DNA from: a virus
DNA length: 64,000 bases
Strand: one strand, 5' to 3'
IMG/VR virus record: IMGVR_UViG_3300013094_000040
Location: 1 to 64,000 of that record
The position numbers and the translations under genes are program-made. Positions 1 through 8,323 of this stretch are shown here, piece by piece (position 1 is the first letter of the stretch; every line of letters begins with the position of its first letter). The notes beneath the pieces were generated by a model that worked only from the letters and a program-made list of their open reading frames with translations, had not been told where the DNA came from and ran no database searches.

Positions 1-101
1 AGTCTTGTCTTGCGTAGATCTTTTAAATGCATAACAGAATTATCATCCTTTTCGGACTCATATCCTGGTTTTGCTTCGTCGTACATTTCGTTTAGGAACA
101 T
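1..101 (-). CDS. Small conserved-looking protein downstream of the portal (partial, C-terminus outside window)
   Basis: An open frame begins with ATG at 99-101 on the minus strand, 23 bases after the portal stop codon, and runs off the left edge with 33 codons visible. The product begins MFLNEMYDE, is highly charged, and includes the stretch DLRKTR near the edge. I recall small charged proteins of this kind directly behind gp20 in T4-like phages of aquatic bacteria, where their role is unassigned; that is memory, not a search. Its position after the portal fits a head-assembly or hypothetical small gene, in the region where T4 keeps genes 67, 68 and 21. No strong ribosome binding site is visible, so it may rely on coupling with the portal gene. 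Confidence 0.5.
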   Translation of the reverse strand, partial: MFLNEMYDEAKPGYESEKDDNSVMHLKDLRKTR

Positions 102-124
102 AGTAGTGTATTTACCAAAATGGA

Positions 125-1846
125 TTAACCTATGCCAGGTGCGCTGGCTGCTGGGCCCGCGCCACCTGTTGGACTACCTACTCCGCCGTCAGCTACACCA
201 GGTGCTCCTGCTTCAGCTGGTGTGCCTTCTGCTCCGGGTGGAGGGCTAACTGCTTCAAGATCGCTGGCAATACCGCCAGCACTGATACCCGCGGCTCGCA
301 TCTGTGTTTGACCCGGATCTGGTGCTTCGGCTGTGCCTTTTTCTTCTTTCCACATGATTTCGTTTTCGCTTAACTCCATTTCGGTTAAGCCCAGATAACG
401 CTTCATTAAGAAACGTTTACTTAGATATGGAATAGGTTCTAACTGTGTAAATGTAGCAATCTTAGCACTATCAATGTCAGCTTGACGATATTGTGCAAAG
501 TTTTGTGGAGGATTAAATGTTAAATCAAACAGTTGACCATCAATGTTAATGCCCCTCCAACGCATAAACATTTTAAATTCTTTGTCTAAGCGATCTACAA
601 TCATTGATTGTAAACGCATACAGTATTGGTTAAAACGCCATTCTTGGATTAGAGCTGTGCCAACACGACCATCACTGATTGTTTGTGTGCCATCATCTAC
701 ACCAGTTGGCAAATAACTTGCTGGAATACGCAGGCCACGGAATAACTTGTTAGTAAAGAACTTTAAGTCTGTAATTTCGCCTAAGTTCTGTCCGCCTGGC
801 AAAATTTCAACGCTACTACCACGACCGCCCTCGGCCTGTGGGAAGAAGAAGTCTTCATTAGTTGACAACGGATTGTATGTAGCATCCATCATATTTTGCC
901 CACCTTGTGTTTGTGTGGGAATACGTCGTTGGCTAATTTCGTTTTTAATACGTTCAACAAACGCCATAGCCATGTGTGTTGGCATATTACCTACGTCAAT
1001 TTTAAACATACGACGCTCAGGTGCACGTTGTACACGATAGATAATGATAGCATCTTCAAGCAATTCTTTTTGTTTGAATACTTTGAAAACGTTTTCTAAT
1101 ACTGAGTTGCCAAACGGCCAGAAAATATCTAAACCTTCAGTTAAACTCAGATGTACAATGTGTTCTGCATTAACAACTGATTCATTTTGTGCATGACTAA
1201 AGCGTGAGCCACCTGAGTAAGGTGTACGTGGTTGAACATAGGCGCCGCTTGGGCCGCCCACTTGTGGGTGATTTGTAAATGTATCACTTGTGCTAACTGC
1301 GGTAACAGTTAGGTTTTGGAAGTTAGGATTAATATCTTTGATAACGTATTGTTCAGGTTTTTTGCCATCTGACTCGTTGACAATAACTTTGGTAACCTTA
1401 GACATTTCTGTCCAAAACAATTTAAATGTTTCAGGATCACGGATAAAAACTTGATCGCCATACTTAATAGTATTACGAACAATTTTAAAAATACGTTTGT
1501 TTAGTTCGTTAAGATTAACCCACTGCTGTAGTTGCTCTTTGATAATCTTAACTTCGTTATCTGTGGGCTTTTCGTGGAAGTGTACATCAAATGCTGTTAA
1601 GTTTTCGTCGTTCTTTTGACTACAAAATTCTGCAAGAATATCTAACGCGGCATTAACTTCCGAGTCCATATCCATTTGCTCGTACTGATTATAACGTTCA
1701 ATACGGTTTGGGTGTCCAATATATACTTCTGGTAAGCTACTGCCAAATTTAGTAAACGCTGGTGTGGGCATACCACTATTGCCACTAATAGGACTCATCC
1801 CACCTGCTATATTACTTGTCTTAAAGTATTTTTTCCATCCAGCCAT
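125..1846 (-). CDS. 20: Portal vertex protein, T4 gp20 family
   Basis: The 573-residue product is a T4-type portal protein, which forms the dodecameric ring at one head vertex through which DNA enters and leaves. Recognisable blocks are the N-terminal segment with NRIERYNQYEQMDMDSEV (about 48-65), the central AIIIYRVQRAPERRMFKIDVG region, the NEDFFFPQAEGGRGSSVE segment and the LFRGLRIPASYLP segment, all typical of gp20. Length is close to T4 gp20 (524 residues), with an extra Gly/Ala/Pro-rich tail in the last 65 residues. An AGAGGA ribosome site sits 6 bases before the ATG, and a late-promoter octamer lies just upstream at 1865-1872. The tape-measure gene is upstream on the same strand. Confidence 0.95.
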   Translation of the reverse strand: MAGWKKYFKTSNIAGGMSPISGNSGMPTPAFTKFGSSLPEVYIGHPNRIERYNQYEQMDMDSEVNAALDILAEFCSQKNDENLTAFDVHFHEKPTDNEVKIIKEQLQQWVNLNELNKRIFKIVRNTIKYGDQVFIRDPETFKLFWTEMSKVTKVIVNESDGKKPEQYVIKDINPNFQNLTVTAVSTSDTFTNHPQVGGPSGAYVQPRTPYSGGSRFSHAQNESVVNAEHIVHLSLTEGLDIFWPFGNSVLENVFKVFKQKELLEDAIIIYRVQRAPERRMFKIDVGNMPTHMAMAFVERIKNEISQRRIPTQTQGGQNMMDATYNPLSTNEDFFFPQAEGGRGSSVEILPGGQNLGEITDLKFFTNKLFRGLRIPASYLPTGVDDGTQTISDGRVGTALIQEWRFNQYCMRLQSMIVDRLDKEFKMFMRWRGINIDGQLFDLTFNPPQNFAQYRQADIDSAKIATFTQLEPIPYLSKRFLMKRYLGLTEMELSENEIMWKEEKGTAEAPDPGQTQMRAAGISAGGIASDLEAVSPPPGAEGTPAEAGAPGVADGGVGSPTGGAGPAASAPGIG

Positions 1847-1864
1847 TTTTTATCCTCTGTTGTA

Positions 1865-1872
1865 TATTTATT
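1865..1872 (-). promoter_or_regulatory. T4-type late promoter octamer for the portal gene
   Basis: The minus strand reads AATAAATA, one base off the T4 late octamer TATAAATA, 19 bases before the portal ATG, inside the 30-base gap between portal and tape measure. It fits the set of octamers found before other virion genes here. Confidence 0.55.
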
Positions 1873-1876
1873 AAAA

Positions 1877-4465
1877 TTACTGGGTGGCGTGAAGAATCTT
1901 TTTGCTCGTTTCTCCGTGGTCTCGTAAGTACGTAAGCATTTGTTTTTGTTGATTAATTTGTTCCGCCGATAGTTTGGCTAAATTATTTACAGCCGTTAAT
2001 AAATCGTTTGCAGGAGGTTTAGCGCCCGGAGAGTCCGACGATTTGTCACCACCCCCGGCTAATTTATCAAATGCACCAGCAACAGCATTTTTAGCCATGT
2101 CAACAAAACTTGGACTTTGTGCTTCTTTAATGGCAGCAATGCCCTTGGCAACTTCTTTAAGTTTGTCTGGGTCCAGTGACTGTATGGTCTGCATATCAGT
2201 TGCCAAAGTGCCAATACCGCCTGCGGCTTTGTAAGCAGTTAACCCTAAACTTAAAGGTAATAATCCAACTGTTCCAATTGCAGCCAAGGCTGCTGCACCA
2301 GCTGATCCCATTCTAACAATAGGTGCGTCCCACATGGCTTTAATAGCCTGGCCAATTGCTTCGCCTTGTTCAGCAATATTGTCCGGTAGAGTTTTAATTG
2401 CGGCGCCAAAGCCCCAGGTAGCGGCTGATACTAATACTAAGGCAGCGGCACCCAATGCCATTGGTACAGCTAATGCACCCAAGGCAGCGGCACCAAGTCC
2501 TGCGGCACCTAATCCAACTAATCCTTTGGCAATACTTTCCCAATCAAGTCCTTGGAATTGCTGGAATCCTTTGCCGGCTACAAACATAGCAGCACCTACT
2601 CCAACTAATGAAACCGTACCTAATAGTACTTTAGGATTTCCCAACGCAGACAAGCCGTCGGCAAGTCCTTTTAATATTCCGCCAATGGCTTTGCCGGCGC
2701 CTTCGCCAATTGATGCAATGCCTTTACCAATTCCGCTTAGTCCTTCACCAATGCCAGCACCAACACCTTGTGCTGCCTTGCCTGCACCACCTCCACCACC
2801 TCCGGCTATTTCAGCAGCTGTACCAACAACACCTTTGGCACCGCCACCGCGCATCATTGCCCCAGTGGCTACTCCAATCAACGCTGGCACTACTGCGGCT
2901 AAAATAATACCGCCAAGACTGTTTAAGAAATCAAATAGTCCACCGCCGCCTTTGCCTAAAAAGCCAACGGCTTCGCCAATTATTTTAGCGTAACTTTCAA
3001 GTGCTTTTGAAAATTGTGGAAGATTTTCCATTGCAATTTGTTGTAGCTTTAGTGCAAAGTCCTGTTGGGTTTGTTGTAGGTTTGCGCCAACGTCCTTGCC
3101 GTCCTTGCCAGCTTGCTGTTGTTGTTTAATTCTTTCTTCGGCTTCTTTAACACCCTTTTCGTGTACCTTAGAGTTTTCTTTCATTAACTCACCGGCACGA
3201 GCACTCAAGTCGCCTAAGTTAGTGCCCGACGAAGCAGCGGCATTGGCCAGTGCTTCTTGATTGCCCATTTCTTTGTTAATCTGTTCGCCGTACTTGGCAC
3301 GTAACTCCATTTCCTTTTCGGCTGTAAGTTTACCTGCTTTGGCCAATTGGTATTCTTCTTCGTGCATCTTCTTTAACGAAGGGCTAACAGATTCCATTAC
3401 GGCCGTTGTTTTATCTGTTACTGTGCCAAAGTGTGCCATACGATCTTGTATAGCCGCGGTGCTTTCTTTGGTCATTCCCTGTAAAGCATCCATAAAGTCA
3501 GCACGAGCTTTTGGATCCATTTTTTGTAGCTCAATTTGCATACGCATTGATGAAGTGGCTGCGTCTGCTTGTGCTTGTTGTTCTTTAGCACTCTTACCAG
3601 TTAAATCTGAGATTAATTTTAAATCACGTGCATATTGTTCTGTTTGGGCAGCAACCTCTGCATTAGAAGCATTGAGTTTGCCCATTGGTCCTGCCATACG
3701 TTGCATGGTTGTAGCGTATGCGTCAGCCTGCTCTTCCATGTTCATACCAAGAGCAAACATACCCTGACGAGCTTCTTTACCACCAGCAGCCATGGCTTCA
3801 GCCATACGTTTGCTACCAGCGGACACACCCAGACCCGAACGTGTTAATGCATCAGTATTGGCCGCAGTGGCTGCACTCATTTGCTCCAGAGTCATACCAC
3901 CCTCTTGGGCAGTTTTGGTCATTGCTGTCAGGCCACCGGCATAGATTGCGCCGGCTTGTCCCATCTTTTGATAACTGGCAATCATCTTGCCAGTTTGAGA
4001 AATCATAAAGTCTATGCCAGTTTTAGCTAAACTTGCTAAAGCATTGGCAGCAACACTGGCAGTTTGACCTACAGCAACTAACGCAGCGCCACCGGGTTTA
4101 CCGGCTTTTTTCAGGTCTTCGCCTGCTGACATTAATGCTTGTGCGCCAACCTGTACACCGGTATTGACAGTATCTACTGCCATCTTCATGCCAGCACCGG
4201 CGGCAGCAAATGCATCACCACTGGCCATAGCACCTTGGGCTACTTGTAAAAATCCAGAAGTAACCTGGCCGATAACTCGTCCACTCATATAGCCTAAACC
4301 GCGGCTCAGTGACTGGAATTCGTCTGTAGCATCTTCAACCCCAAGAATCAATTTTGCGTATTGCTTACGCATCTTGTCAATTTCTTGAAGTTCCTTTTCA
4401 CGGGACTTGGTAGTTTTTTCTAACAGTTCCGTTTCTTTGGCTTTATTTTCTTCTTCGGTGGGCAT
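1877..4465 (-). CDS. Tail tape-measure protein
   Basis: The 862-residue product has the composition expected of a tape-measure protein, which spans the tail tube, sets tail length and may form a channel during DNA entry. The first 50 residues are charged and helical. Residues about 60-470 are Ala-, Met- and Gln-rich helices with QMSAATAANTDALTRSG-like text common in tape-measure repeats. The C-terminal half holds several long glycine/alanine hydrophobic stretches (about 500-700) that could insert in membrane, followed by a polar end. It occupies the functional slot of T4 gp29, although it has no sequence I recognise as gp29. It is transcribed away from the hub gene at 4515, with a late octamer at 4498-4505. 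Identity as a tape measure is an inference from composition, size and context. Confidence 0.8.
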   Translation of the reverse strand: MPTEEENKAKETELLEKTTKSREKELQEIDKMRKQYAKLILGVEDATDEFQSLSRGLGYMSGRVIGQVTSGFLQVAQGAMASGDAFAAAGAGMKMAVDTVNTGVQVGAQALMSAGEDLKKAGKPGGAALVAVGQTASVAANALASLAKTGIDFMISQTGKMIASYQKMGQAGAIYAGGLTAMTKTAQEGGMTLEQMSAATAANTDALTRSGLGVSAGSKRMAEAMAAGGKEARQGMFALGMNMEEQADAYATTMQRMAGPMGKLNASNAEVAAQTEQYARDLKLISDLTGKSAKEQQAQADAATSSMRMQIELQKMDPKARADFMDALQGMTKESTAAIQDRMAHFGTVTDKTTAVMESVSPSLKKMHEEEYQLAKAGKLTAEKEMELRAKYGEQINKEMGNQEALANAAASSGTNLGDLSARAGELMKENSKVHEKGVKEAEERIKQQQQAGKDGKDVGANLQQTQQDFALKLQQIAMENLPQFSKALESYAKIIGEAVGFLGKGGGGLFDFLNSLGGIILAAVVPALIGVATGAMMRGGGAKGVVGTAAEIAGGGGGGAGKAAQGVGAGIGEGLSGIGKGIASIGEGAGKAIGGILKGLADGLSALGNPKVLLGTVSLVGVGAAMFVAGKGFQQFQGLDWESIAKGLVGLGAAGLGAAALGALAVPMALGAAALVLVSAATWGFGAAIKTLPDNIAEQGEAIGQAIKAMWDAPIVRMGSAGAAALAAIGTVGLLPLSLGLTAYKAAGGIGTLATDMQTIQSLDPDKLKEVAKGIAAIKEAQSPSFVDMAKNAVAGAFDKLAGGGDKSSDSPGAKPPANDLLTAVNNLAKLSAEQINQQKQMLTYLRDHGETSKKILHATQ

Positions 4466-4472
4466 TTTTACC

Positions 4473-4480
4473 TATAAATA
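4473..4480 (+). promoter_or_regulatory. T4-type late promoter octamer (rightward)
   Basis: Perfect TATAAATA on the plus strand, 34 bases before the ATG of the hub gene at 4515. The expected start of transcription is about 6-8 bases downstream. Confidence 0.75.
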
Positions 4481-4497
4481 TCTAAGTATATCAATTA

Positions 4498-4505
4498 TAT
4501 TTATA
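4498..4505 (-). promoter_or_regulatory. T4-type late promoter octamer (leftward)
   Basis: Perfect TATAAATA on the minus strand, 32 bases before the tape-measure ATG at 4465. It faces the rightward octamer at 4473-4480, so the two promoters cross inside a 49-base gap. Confidence 0.75.
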
Positions 4506-4514
4506 GGAAAAAAT

Positions 4515-5378
4515 ATGCCTCAATTACCAAATAATGCTAATGTAAACCCATTAGCTAAACATTTTCGCCAGCCTTCTGTTTACATAACACTAACCAGTGG
4601 GGGAAAGTATTGGAAAGACGGCTCGCTCGAGTTACCAGTTAATGGAAAAATTCCAGTATATCCTATGACTGCCAAAGACGAAATTGTGCTAAGAACACCC
4701 GATGCCTTAATCGACGGTACCAGCGTAGTACAGGTTGTGCAGAGTTGTTGCCCTAACATTAAAAATGCCTGGGAAATGCCCAGCGTTGATGTGGACAGCA
4801 CCATAATTGCTATACGTATTGCCAGCTATGGACCAAATATGCCAGTTAGCTCAAAATGCCCCCATTGCGGTGAAGAACACGACTACGATGTTAATTTAAG
4901 CGATGCATTAGATAAAATTGTCATGCCCGATTATAGTCAACCAGTTAATGTTAGCAACGAGATAAGTGTTAAATTAAAACCAATGACTTATCGCCAGGTC
5001 AGTAAAGCTGGAAGTATTACCTATGAAGAACAAAGATTGATACAGACTCTCCAGGATGAAAATATGCCAGACGAGGAGAGAAAAATCAAATTCAACGGAC
5101 ATGTGCAACGCATGGTCGAATTAAGTGTAGAAAATGTAGCTGCTTGTACAGAAAGCATTACGGTTGATGGGTCAGACGAAGTAACAAACCCAGCGTTTAT
5201 TAGAGAATACTATGCCAACGCTGAAACTAATGTCCTTAAACAAATTCAAGATAGAATACAAGAATTTGCCAATGTTATTAGTATCAAGCCAGTGGATGTA
5301 AAATGTACATCCTGCGACGCTTCATTTAAACTTTCAATTGATTTTGATTACTCAAGTTTTTTCGGCAAAGGCTTTTGA
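4515..5378 (+). CDS. 26: Baseplate hub protein, gp26-like (T4_baseplate family)
   Basis: The 287-residue product has the pattern of the T4 baseplate hub protein family typified by gp26: a GGKYWKDGSLELPVNGKIPV opening, the block AKDEIVLRTPDALIDG, and SCCPNIKNAWEMPSVDVD. Two CxxC pairs (CPHCGEEH near 115 and CTSCDASF near 270) suggest a bound zinc. The frame is open further upstream to 4407, but the ATG at 4515 is chosen because AGGA lies 6 bases before it and because an upstream start would run into the divergent promoter pair and tape-measure start. In T4 the hub genes adjoin the tape-measure gene, and the same holds here, but in divergent orientation. Confidence 0.75.
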   Translation: MPQLPNNANVNPLAKHFRQPSVYITLTSGGKYWKDGSLELPVNGKIPVYPMTAKDEIVLRTPDALIDGTSVVQVVQSCCPNIKNAWEMPSVDVDSTIIAIRIASYGPNMPVSSKCPHCGEEHDYDVNLSDALDKIVMPDYSQPVNVSNEISVKLKPMTYRQVSKAGSITYEEQRLIQTLQDENMPDEERKIKFNGHVQRMVELSVENVAACTESITVDGSDEVTNPAFIREYYANAETNVLKQIQDRIQEFANVISIKPVDVKCTSCDASFKLSIDFDYSSFFGKGF

Positions 5379-5593
5379 TTCTCGGCAACGAAGATATCAT
5401 AACGTTGCTTAACCGATACGATAGAGAATCAAAAGCCTTACGCGAAGAATTATTAAGAATGTGTTGGTATATGCGTGGTGGCATTACCTATGATGAGGCA
5501 TTTATGCTCACTCAGGAAGAACGCGAACTTATTAACAAGATCATTAAAGAAAATATGGAAACAACTAAAAAGTCAGGATTGCCATTCTTTTAA
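5375..5593 (+). CDS. Small conserved-type protein after the hub gene (putative tail assembly factor)
   Basis: A 72-residue acidic helical protein containing LLRMCWYMRGGITYDEAF and ending KKSGLPFF. No named family is certain. The only possible initiator is TTG at 5375, which overlaps the stop of the hub gene in the arrangement TTGA, with AAAGG a few bases upstream; no ATG exists before the conserved-looking core. The overlap implies translational coupling with, or reading-frame shifting from, the hub gene (the small gene is in the -1 frame). Its place beside the tape-measure and hub genes would suit a tape-measure chaperone, in analogy to frameshifted chaperone pairs of other tailed phages, but no classical slippery heptamer is seen. 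Function is inferred only. Confidence 0.7.
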   Translation: MILGNEDIITLLNRYDRESKALREELLRMCWYMRGGITYDEAFMLTQEERELINKIIKENMETTKKSGLPFF

Positions 5594-5641
5594 GATCTCT
5601 AACGAGATCTGTTGTTTCGCTTTGCTCACAACATTTTTTTT
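5593..5641 (+). terminator. Intrinsic terminator of the hub operon
   Basis: A perfect 7-bp hairpin (AGATCTC, loop TAAC, GAGATCT at 5593-5610) is followed by a second stem GTTGT/ACAAC (5611-5632) and then a run of eight T (5634-5641). It starts on the last base of the stop codon of the small gene at 5375-5593. Confidence 0.7.
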
Positions 5642-5649
5642 ATTATTGA

Positions 5650-6034
5650 TGTTTTTCAGTATCATCCAGATTTATCAGTCACACTTTGCCCGCTAAAGGG
5701 GCAAAATGAAATTGTAGCATCATCCGAGTAGCACAATCACTTAGCGTTAGAACTACATACTTACGTATACACAGGCGGTTGTCCGGTACCTGCTCGTTCT
5801 GTCTTTATACAACGGCGGTTTGTAAACATACGCTAACACATTTACAAACGTGTGAGATTTCCTCACTCTTTTAGCCTTTTCCTAATACTTTTCAAACAAT
5901 CAAACCGCTTATAGGCGTATGCGATCCGGGTCCTGTTAAGGATACTGATTGAGTGCTCTCGGGCGCAGAGAGGCTTCCGTCCGGGTATAGTTAAATCCCT
6001 TGTCTTAGACACATGATGTTGACCTGTGCGAGTC
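5650..6034. ncRNA. Gene-free convergent gap with multiple hairpins; candidate structured RNA
   Basis: No plausible protein gene fits this 385-base stretch between two convergent genes. It contains TTTGCCC/GGGCAAA (about 5685-5705), a perfect 9-bp stem GTTTGTAAA (5818-5826) with TTTACAAAC (5841-5849), a GTGAG/CTCAC stem at 5852-5866 followed by T-rich sequence, TCCT/AGGA at 5931-5942, and CTCTC/GAGAG at 5956-5972. An alternative perfect 8-bp pairing joins GCGGTTTG (5815-5822) to CAAACCGC (5901-5908), overlapping the 9-bp stem. I could not fold it into a tRNA, tmRNA or group I intron core, and the strand is not decided. It may be a stable RNA, an intron or endonuclease relic, or only terminators. 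Confidence 0.3.
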
Positions 6035-6469
6035 TTAACTGCCTAATTTATTTTTTATATGGGAGCCATGGACACGGACTTGAATATGTCCGTTATAATA
6101 ATCATCTGATTCTAAGACTTGGTGTCTAAATTGTTCTCTTGCTTCTATGTAACTACATTCTGCTTTGCTTTTGCAATAATATAGTATTTCTCTTGTAAAA
6201 TTGTCAATGCCTAATTCAGCCACATCTTTGTTTAATTCAATATTTGAGCCATAATATGTTTGCCAATCCGAGTCTATCTTACCCTTAATTTTCTTGCGTT
6301 TCTTCTTGCCATTCTTTAGTTTAACCATACGATACGTAGTTTTGCTAAACTTTGCTAATTTTTTGCCAATATATTTCCTGCCAGACAGTTTATTAGTGAT
6401 CAAATAAACAAATCCGACACAATCTTCGGGTAAAATTTCTACAATAGAGTTTTCGAATAACCATGACAT
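6035..6469 (-). CDS. GIY-YIG family endonuclease (Seg-like, putative homing enzyme)
   Basis: The 144-residue product opens with a GIY-YIG type core: GFVYLI at 19-24 and KYIGKK at 32-37, followed by a Lys-rich insertion, DWQTYYGSN, the NFTREILYYC segment and an acidic SYIEAREQF helix. This resembles free-standing GIY-YIG nucleases of T4-like phages, which cut DNA of related phages and spread their own gene. The lysine-rich stretch (about 50-65) may contact DNA. It is followed by the hairpin-rich gap at 5650-6034 and preceded by gp46, a region where endonuclease genes are often inserted. The start ATG at 6469 has only a distant purine-rich site. Whether it is mobile today cannot be told. Confidence 0.8.
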   Translation of the reverse strand: MSWLFENSIVEILPEDCVGFVYLITNKLSGRKYIGKKLAKFSKTTYRMVKLKNGKKKRKKIKGKIDSDWQTYYGSNIELNKDVAELGIDNFTREILYYCKSKAECSYIEAREQFRHQVLESDDYYNGHIQVRVHGSHIKNKLGS

Positions 6470-6516
6470 GCATTGTAGTTATCTCTCTGTAACATGATAG
6501 TAATATAGTCTTGAAA

Positions 6517-8286
6517 TTACGCAATATCTACATCTGTATTGTAACTTGTGTACCCGTTTTCCTTAACAACGTGCAGAGTATTGTTTACACGCCCTGCAAG
6601 TTCGTCTTTGTGCGACACTAACCAAATTGACTTGTTAGCTTCGCGACTCATCTTTTTCAGGATAGCCAGGCTGTTTTCCACGCCCGAGCTATCCATACCG
6701 CTGTCAACTAACTCGTCAATAAACAACAAGTTAATAGGCTGATATAAACTTTCCCAAACATCTCGGAACGCCCAGCTCAAGGATAAGATCAAGCGGTTAC
6801 GTTCTCCCCGTGATAGGTTGTCAAAGTCTAAATCTCTTCCCAATTCCGTAATGCTTACGCTAAGATCATTGTTGAACTTAACGGTGTGTGGTAAGCCAAT
6901 ACGATCAAGGTACTGTCCCAAGCGGGCATTTAAGTAACTTAAATTCTGGTCAATAATACGTTTACGAATAAACGAATCTTTGTTTGTTAATAGTTTAAGC
7001 AAAAATTCCTGATGATCTTTTACATTTGTTAGATCATTGATTATATCAAATTTAATTTCTTCTACGCCTTGCGTTTGCATTTCTGCAATTTGTTCTGTGT
7101 ACGGATCTTCTTCGGCCTGCTTGGTAGCTAATTGTGTAATCAAACTATCAACTGTGGCTTGATGATGAATAGCATCTGATTCCCGATCGTAAAATGTTTC
7201 AGGACGTGGACCTAAACGGCCCAGCCCGTCGTGAGCCGACTGTAGTTCAACCAGGGTGGCAGCATGTGCTTCCGCTGACTCAGTTGCTCCTGCCAAATCT
7301 CTCTGCTTCTGTCCCAATACTTGTTGGTGCTTCTCGTCATGGAACTCTTGACCGCAGGTATGACACGTATGATTTTCCAACGAAACAAGTTCTGCTGAGA
7401 TCTTAGTAATAGTTTTTTCTTCGCGGGCGACATCCATTTTGGATCTCGCAATCGCCGACGATAGTTCATTGATATCCTTGCGAGTTTGATCCCACGTTTT
7501 AAACGCTTGGTGTGCCTGAATCTCGGACGCGATGTCGATCTTCTGTAGCTCTTCAAGCGCCGTTTGTAATTTCTGTACCTCTTCTGCATGTTTAGTCACC
7601 CACAATGTTTGTCGACGCTTTAACGATTCTATTTGTTCTTCAATACGTTTGTTAGCATCGCCTACTGCTTTAATGCGAGCTTCTTCGGCAGTAATAGCAT
7701 CTTTGGTAGCCTTATTAGCTTCTTTTAATCTGTCAGCCTTTTCAGACAACATAGTGATACCAAGCAACTGTTCAATAATAGTACGTTGATCATTGGCTTT
7801 AAGTGCTAAAAATGGTTCAGTATAGGTATTAAGTGCCACAATATGTTTGAACATGTCGTGACTCATACCTAACATACGTTCTATCTCTGCTTGTGTTTCT
7901 CTTGAATCGCCTTGTGCATCATCGGTAATTTCTCGTTCAACGCTACCCACAAAGAACTTCATTGTGTTGGGTTTACGTCCACGTTCGATTCGATAGCTTT
8001 CGCCATCCTTTTCAAAATCAATAGTAACCATCATATTCTTTTGGTTAGTTTTATTGATTAAATTATCTTTCTTGATGTTGGTAAGTGCGTTGCCATATAA
8101 GGCATAACTGAGTGCATTGATAATAGTGGTTTTACCCGTACCATTACGTGCTCCTGTGTCGTCGCCACCTAAATCTAAGTTTTCGCCTAAGACCAAAGTG
8201 AGATCTTGTCGATCAAAGTTTACTGCCTGAGTGGTATTACCCACGCTCATAAAATTCTTAACGGTTAGATCTTTTATTTTAAACAT
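6517..8286 (-). CDS. 46: Recombination endonuclease subunit gp46 (SbcC/Rad50-like ATPase)
   Basis: The 589-residue product is the Rad50-like subunit of the phage gp46/gp47 complex, which resects DNA ends for recombination-dependent replication and helps degrade host DNA. Visible motifs are Walker A GARNGTGKTT (about 45-54), a long coiled coil broken by a zinc hook CHTCGQ near 308, the ABC signature LSRGERNR near 490 and Walker B LLFIDEL near 520, with a D-loop and a C-terminal switch histidine region WLVSHKDEL. Length equals T4 gp46 (560). Unlike in T4, an unrelated ANL-ligase gene lies between it and gp47. A sigma70-like promoter ends just before the ATG, and no ribosome binding site is visible. 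Confidence 0.95.
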   Translation of the reverse strand: MFKIKDLTVKNFMSVGNTTQAVNFDRQDLTLVLGENLDLGGDDTGARNGTGKTTIINALSYALYGNALTNIKKDNLINKTNQKNMMVTIDFEKDGESYRIERGRKPNTMKFFVGSVEREITDDAQGDSRETQAEIERMLGMSHDMFKHIVALNTYTEPFLALKANDQRTIIEQLLGITMLSEKADRLKEANKATKDAITAEEARIKAVGDANKRIEEQIESLKRRQTLWVTKHAEEVQKLQTALEELQKIDIASEIQAHQAFKTWDQTRKDINELSSAIARSKMDVAREEKTITKISAELVSLENHTCHTCGQEFHDEKHQQVLGQKQRDLAGATESAEAHAATLVELQSAHDGLGRLGPRPETFYDRESDAIHHQATVDSLITQLATKQAEEDPYTEQIAEMQTQGVEEIKFDIINDLTNVKDHQEFLLKLLTNKDSFIRKRIIDQNLSYLNARLGQYLDRIGLPHTVKFNNDLSVSITELGRDLDFDNLSRGERNRLILSLSWAFRDVWESLYQPINLLFIDELVDSGMDSSGVENSLAILKKMSREANKSIWLVSHKDELAGRVNNTLHVVKENGYTSYNTDVDIA

Positions 8287-8292
8287 TAGTCA

Positions 8293-8321
8293 AGTATAGA
8301 TTTATTTTTCTGAATAGTCAA
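8293..8321 (-). promoter_or_regulatory. Sigma70-like promoter before gp46
   Basis: On the minus strand TTGACT (8321-8316) and TATACT (8298-8293) are separated by exactly 17 bases. The predicted transcription start falls at about 8286, the first base of the gp46 ATG, implying a leaderless or near-leaderless message from this promoter. Confidence 0.6.
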
Positions 8322-8323
8322 TT

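Noticed and set aside
2334-2993. 219-codon open frame on the plus strand opposite the tape-measure gene
   Set aside because: Its Pro/Ala-rich translation is the complement of the Gly/Ala-rich tape-measure sequence, with no ribosome site; it is a shadow frame.
5921-6000. Possible tRNA or group I intron core
   Set aside because: No cloverleaf with T-loop and acceptor stem could be drawn, and no P7-like core sequence was found; only generic stems remain.
7212-7589. 125-codon Arg/Lys-rich minus-strand frame within gp46
   Set aside because: It lies in another frame of the coiled-coil region; its composition comes from shifted reading of Glu/Lys codons.
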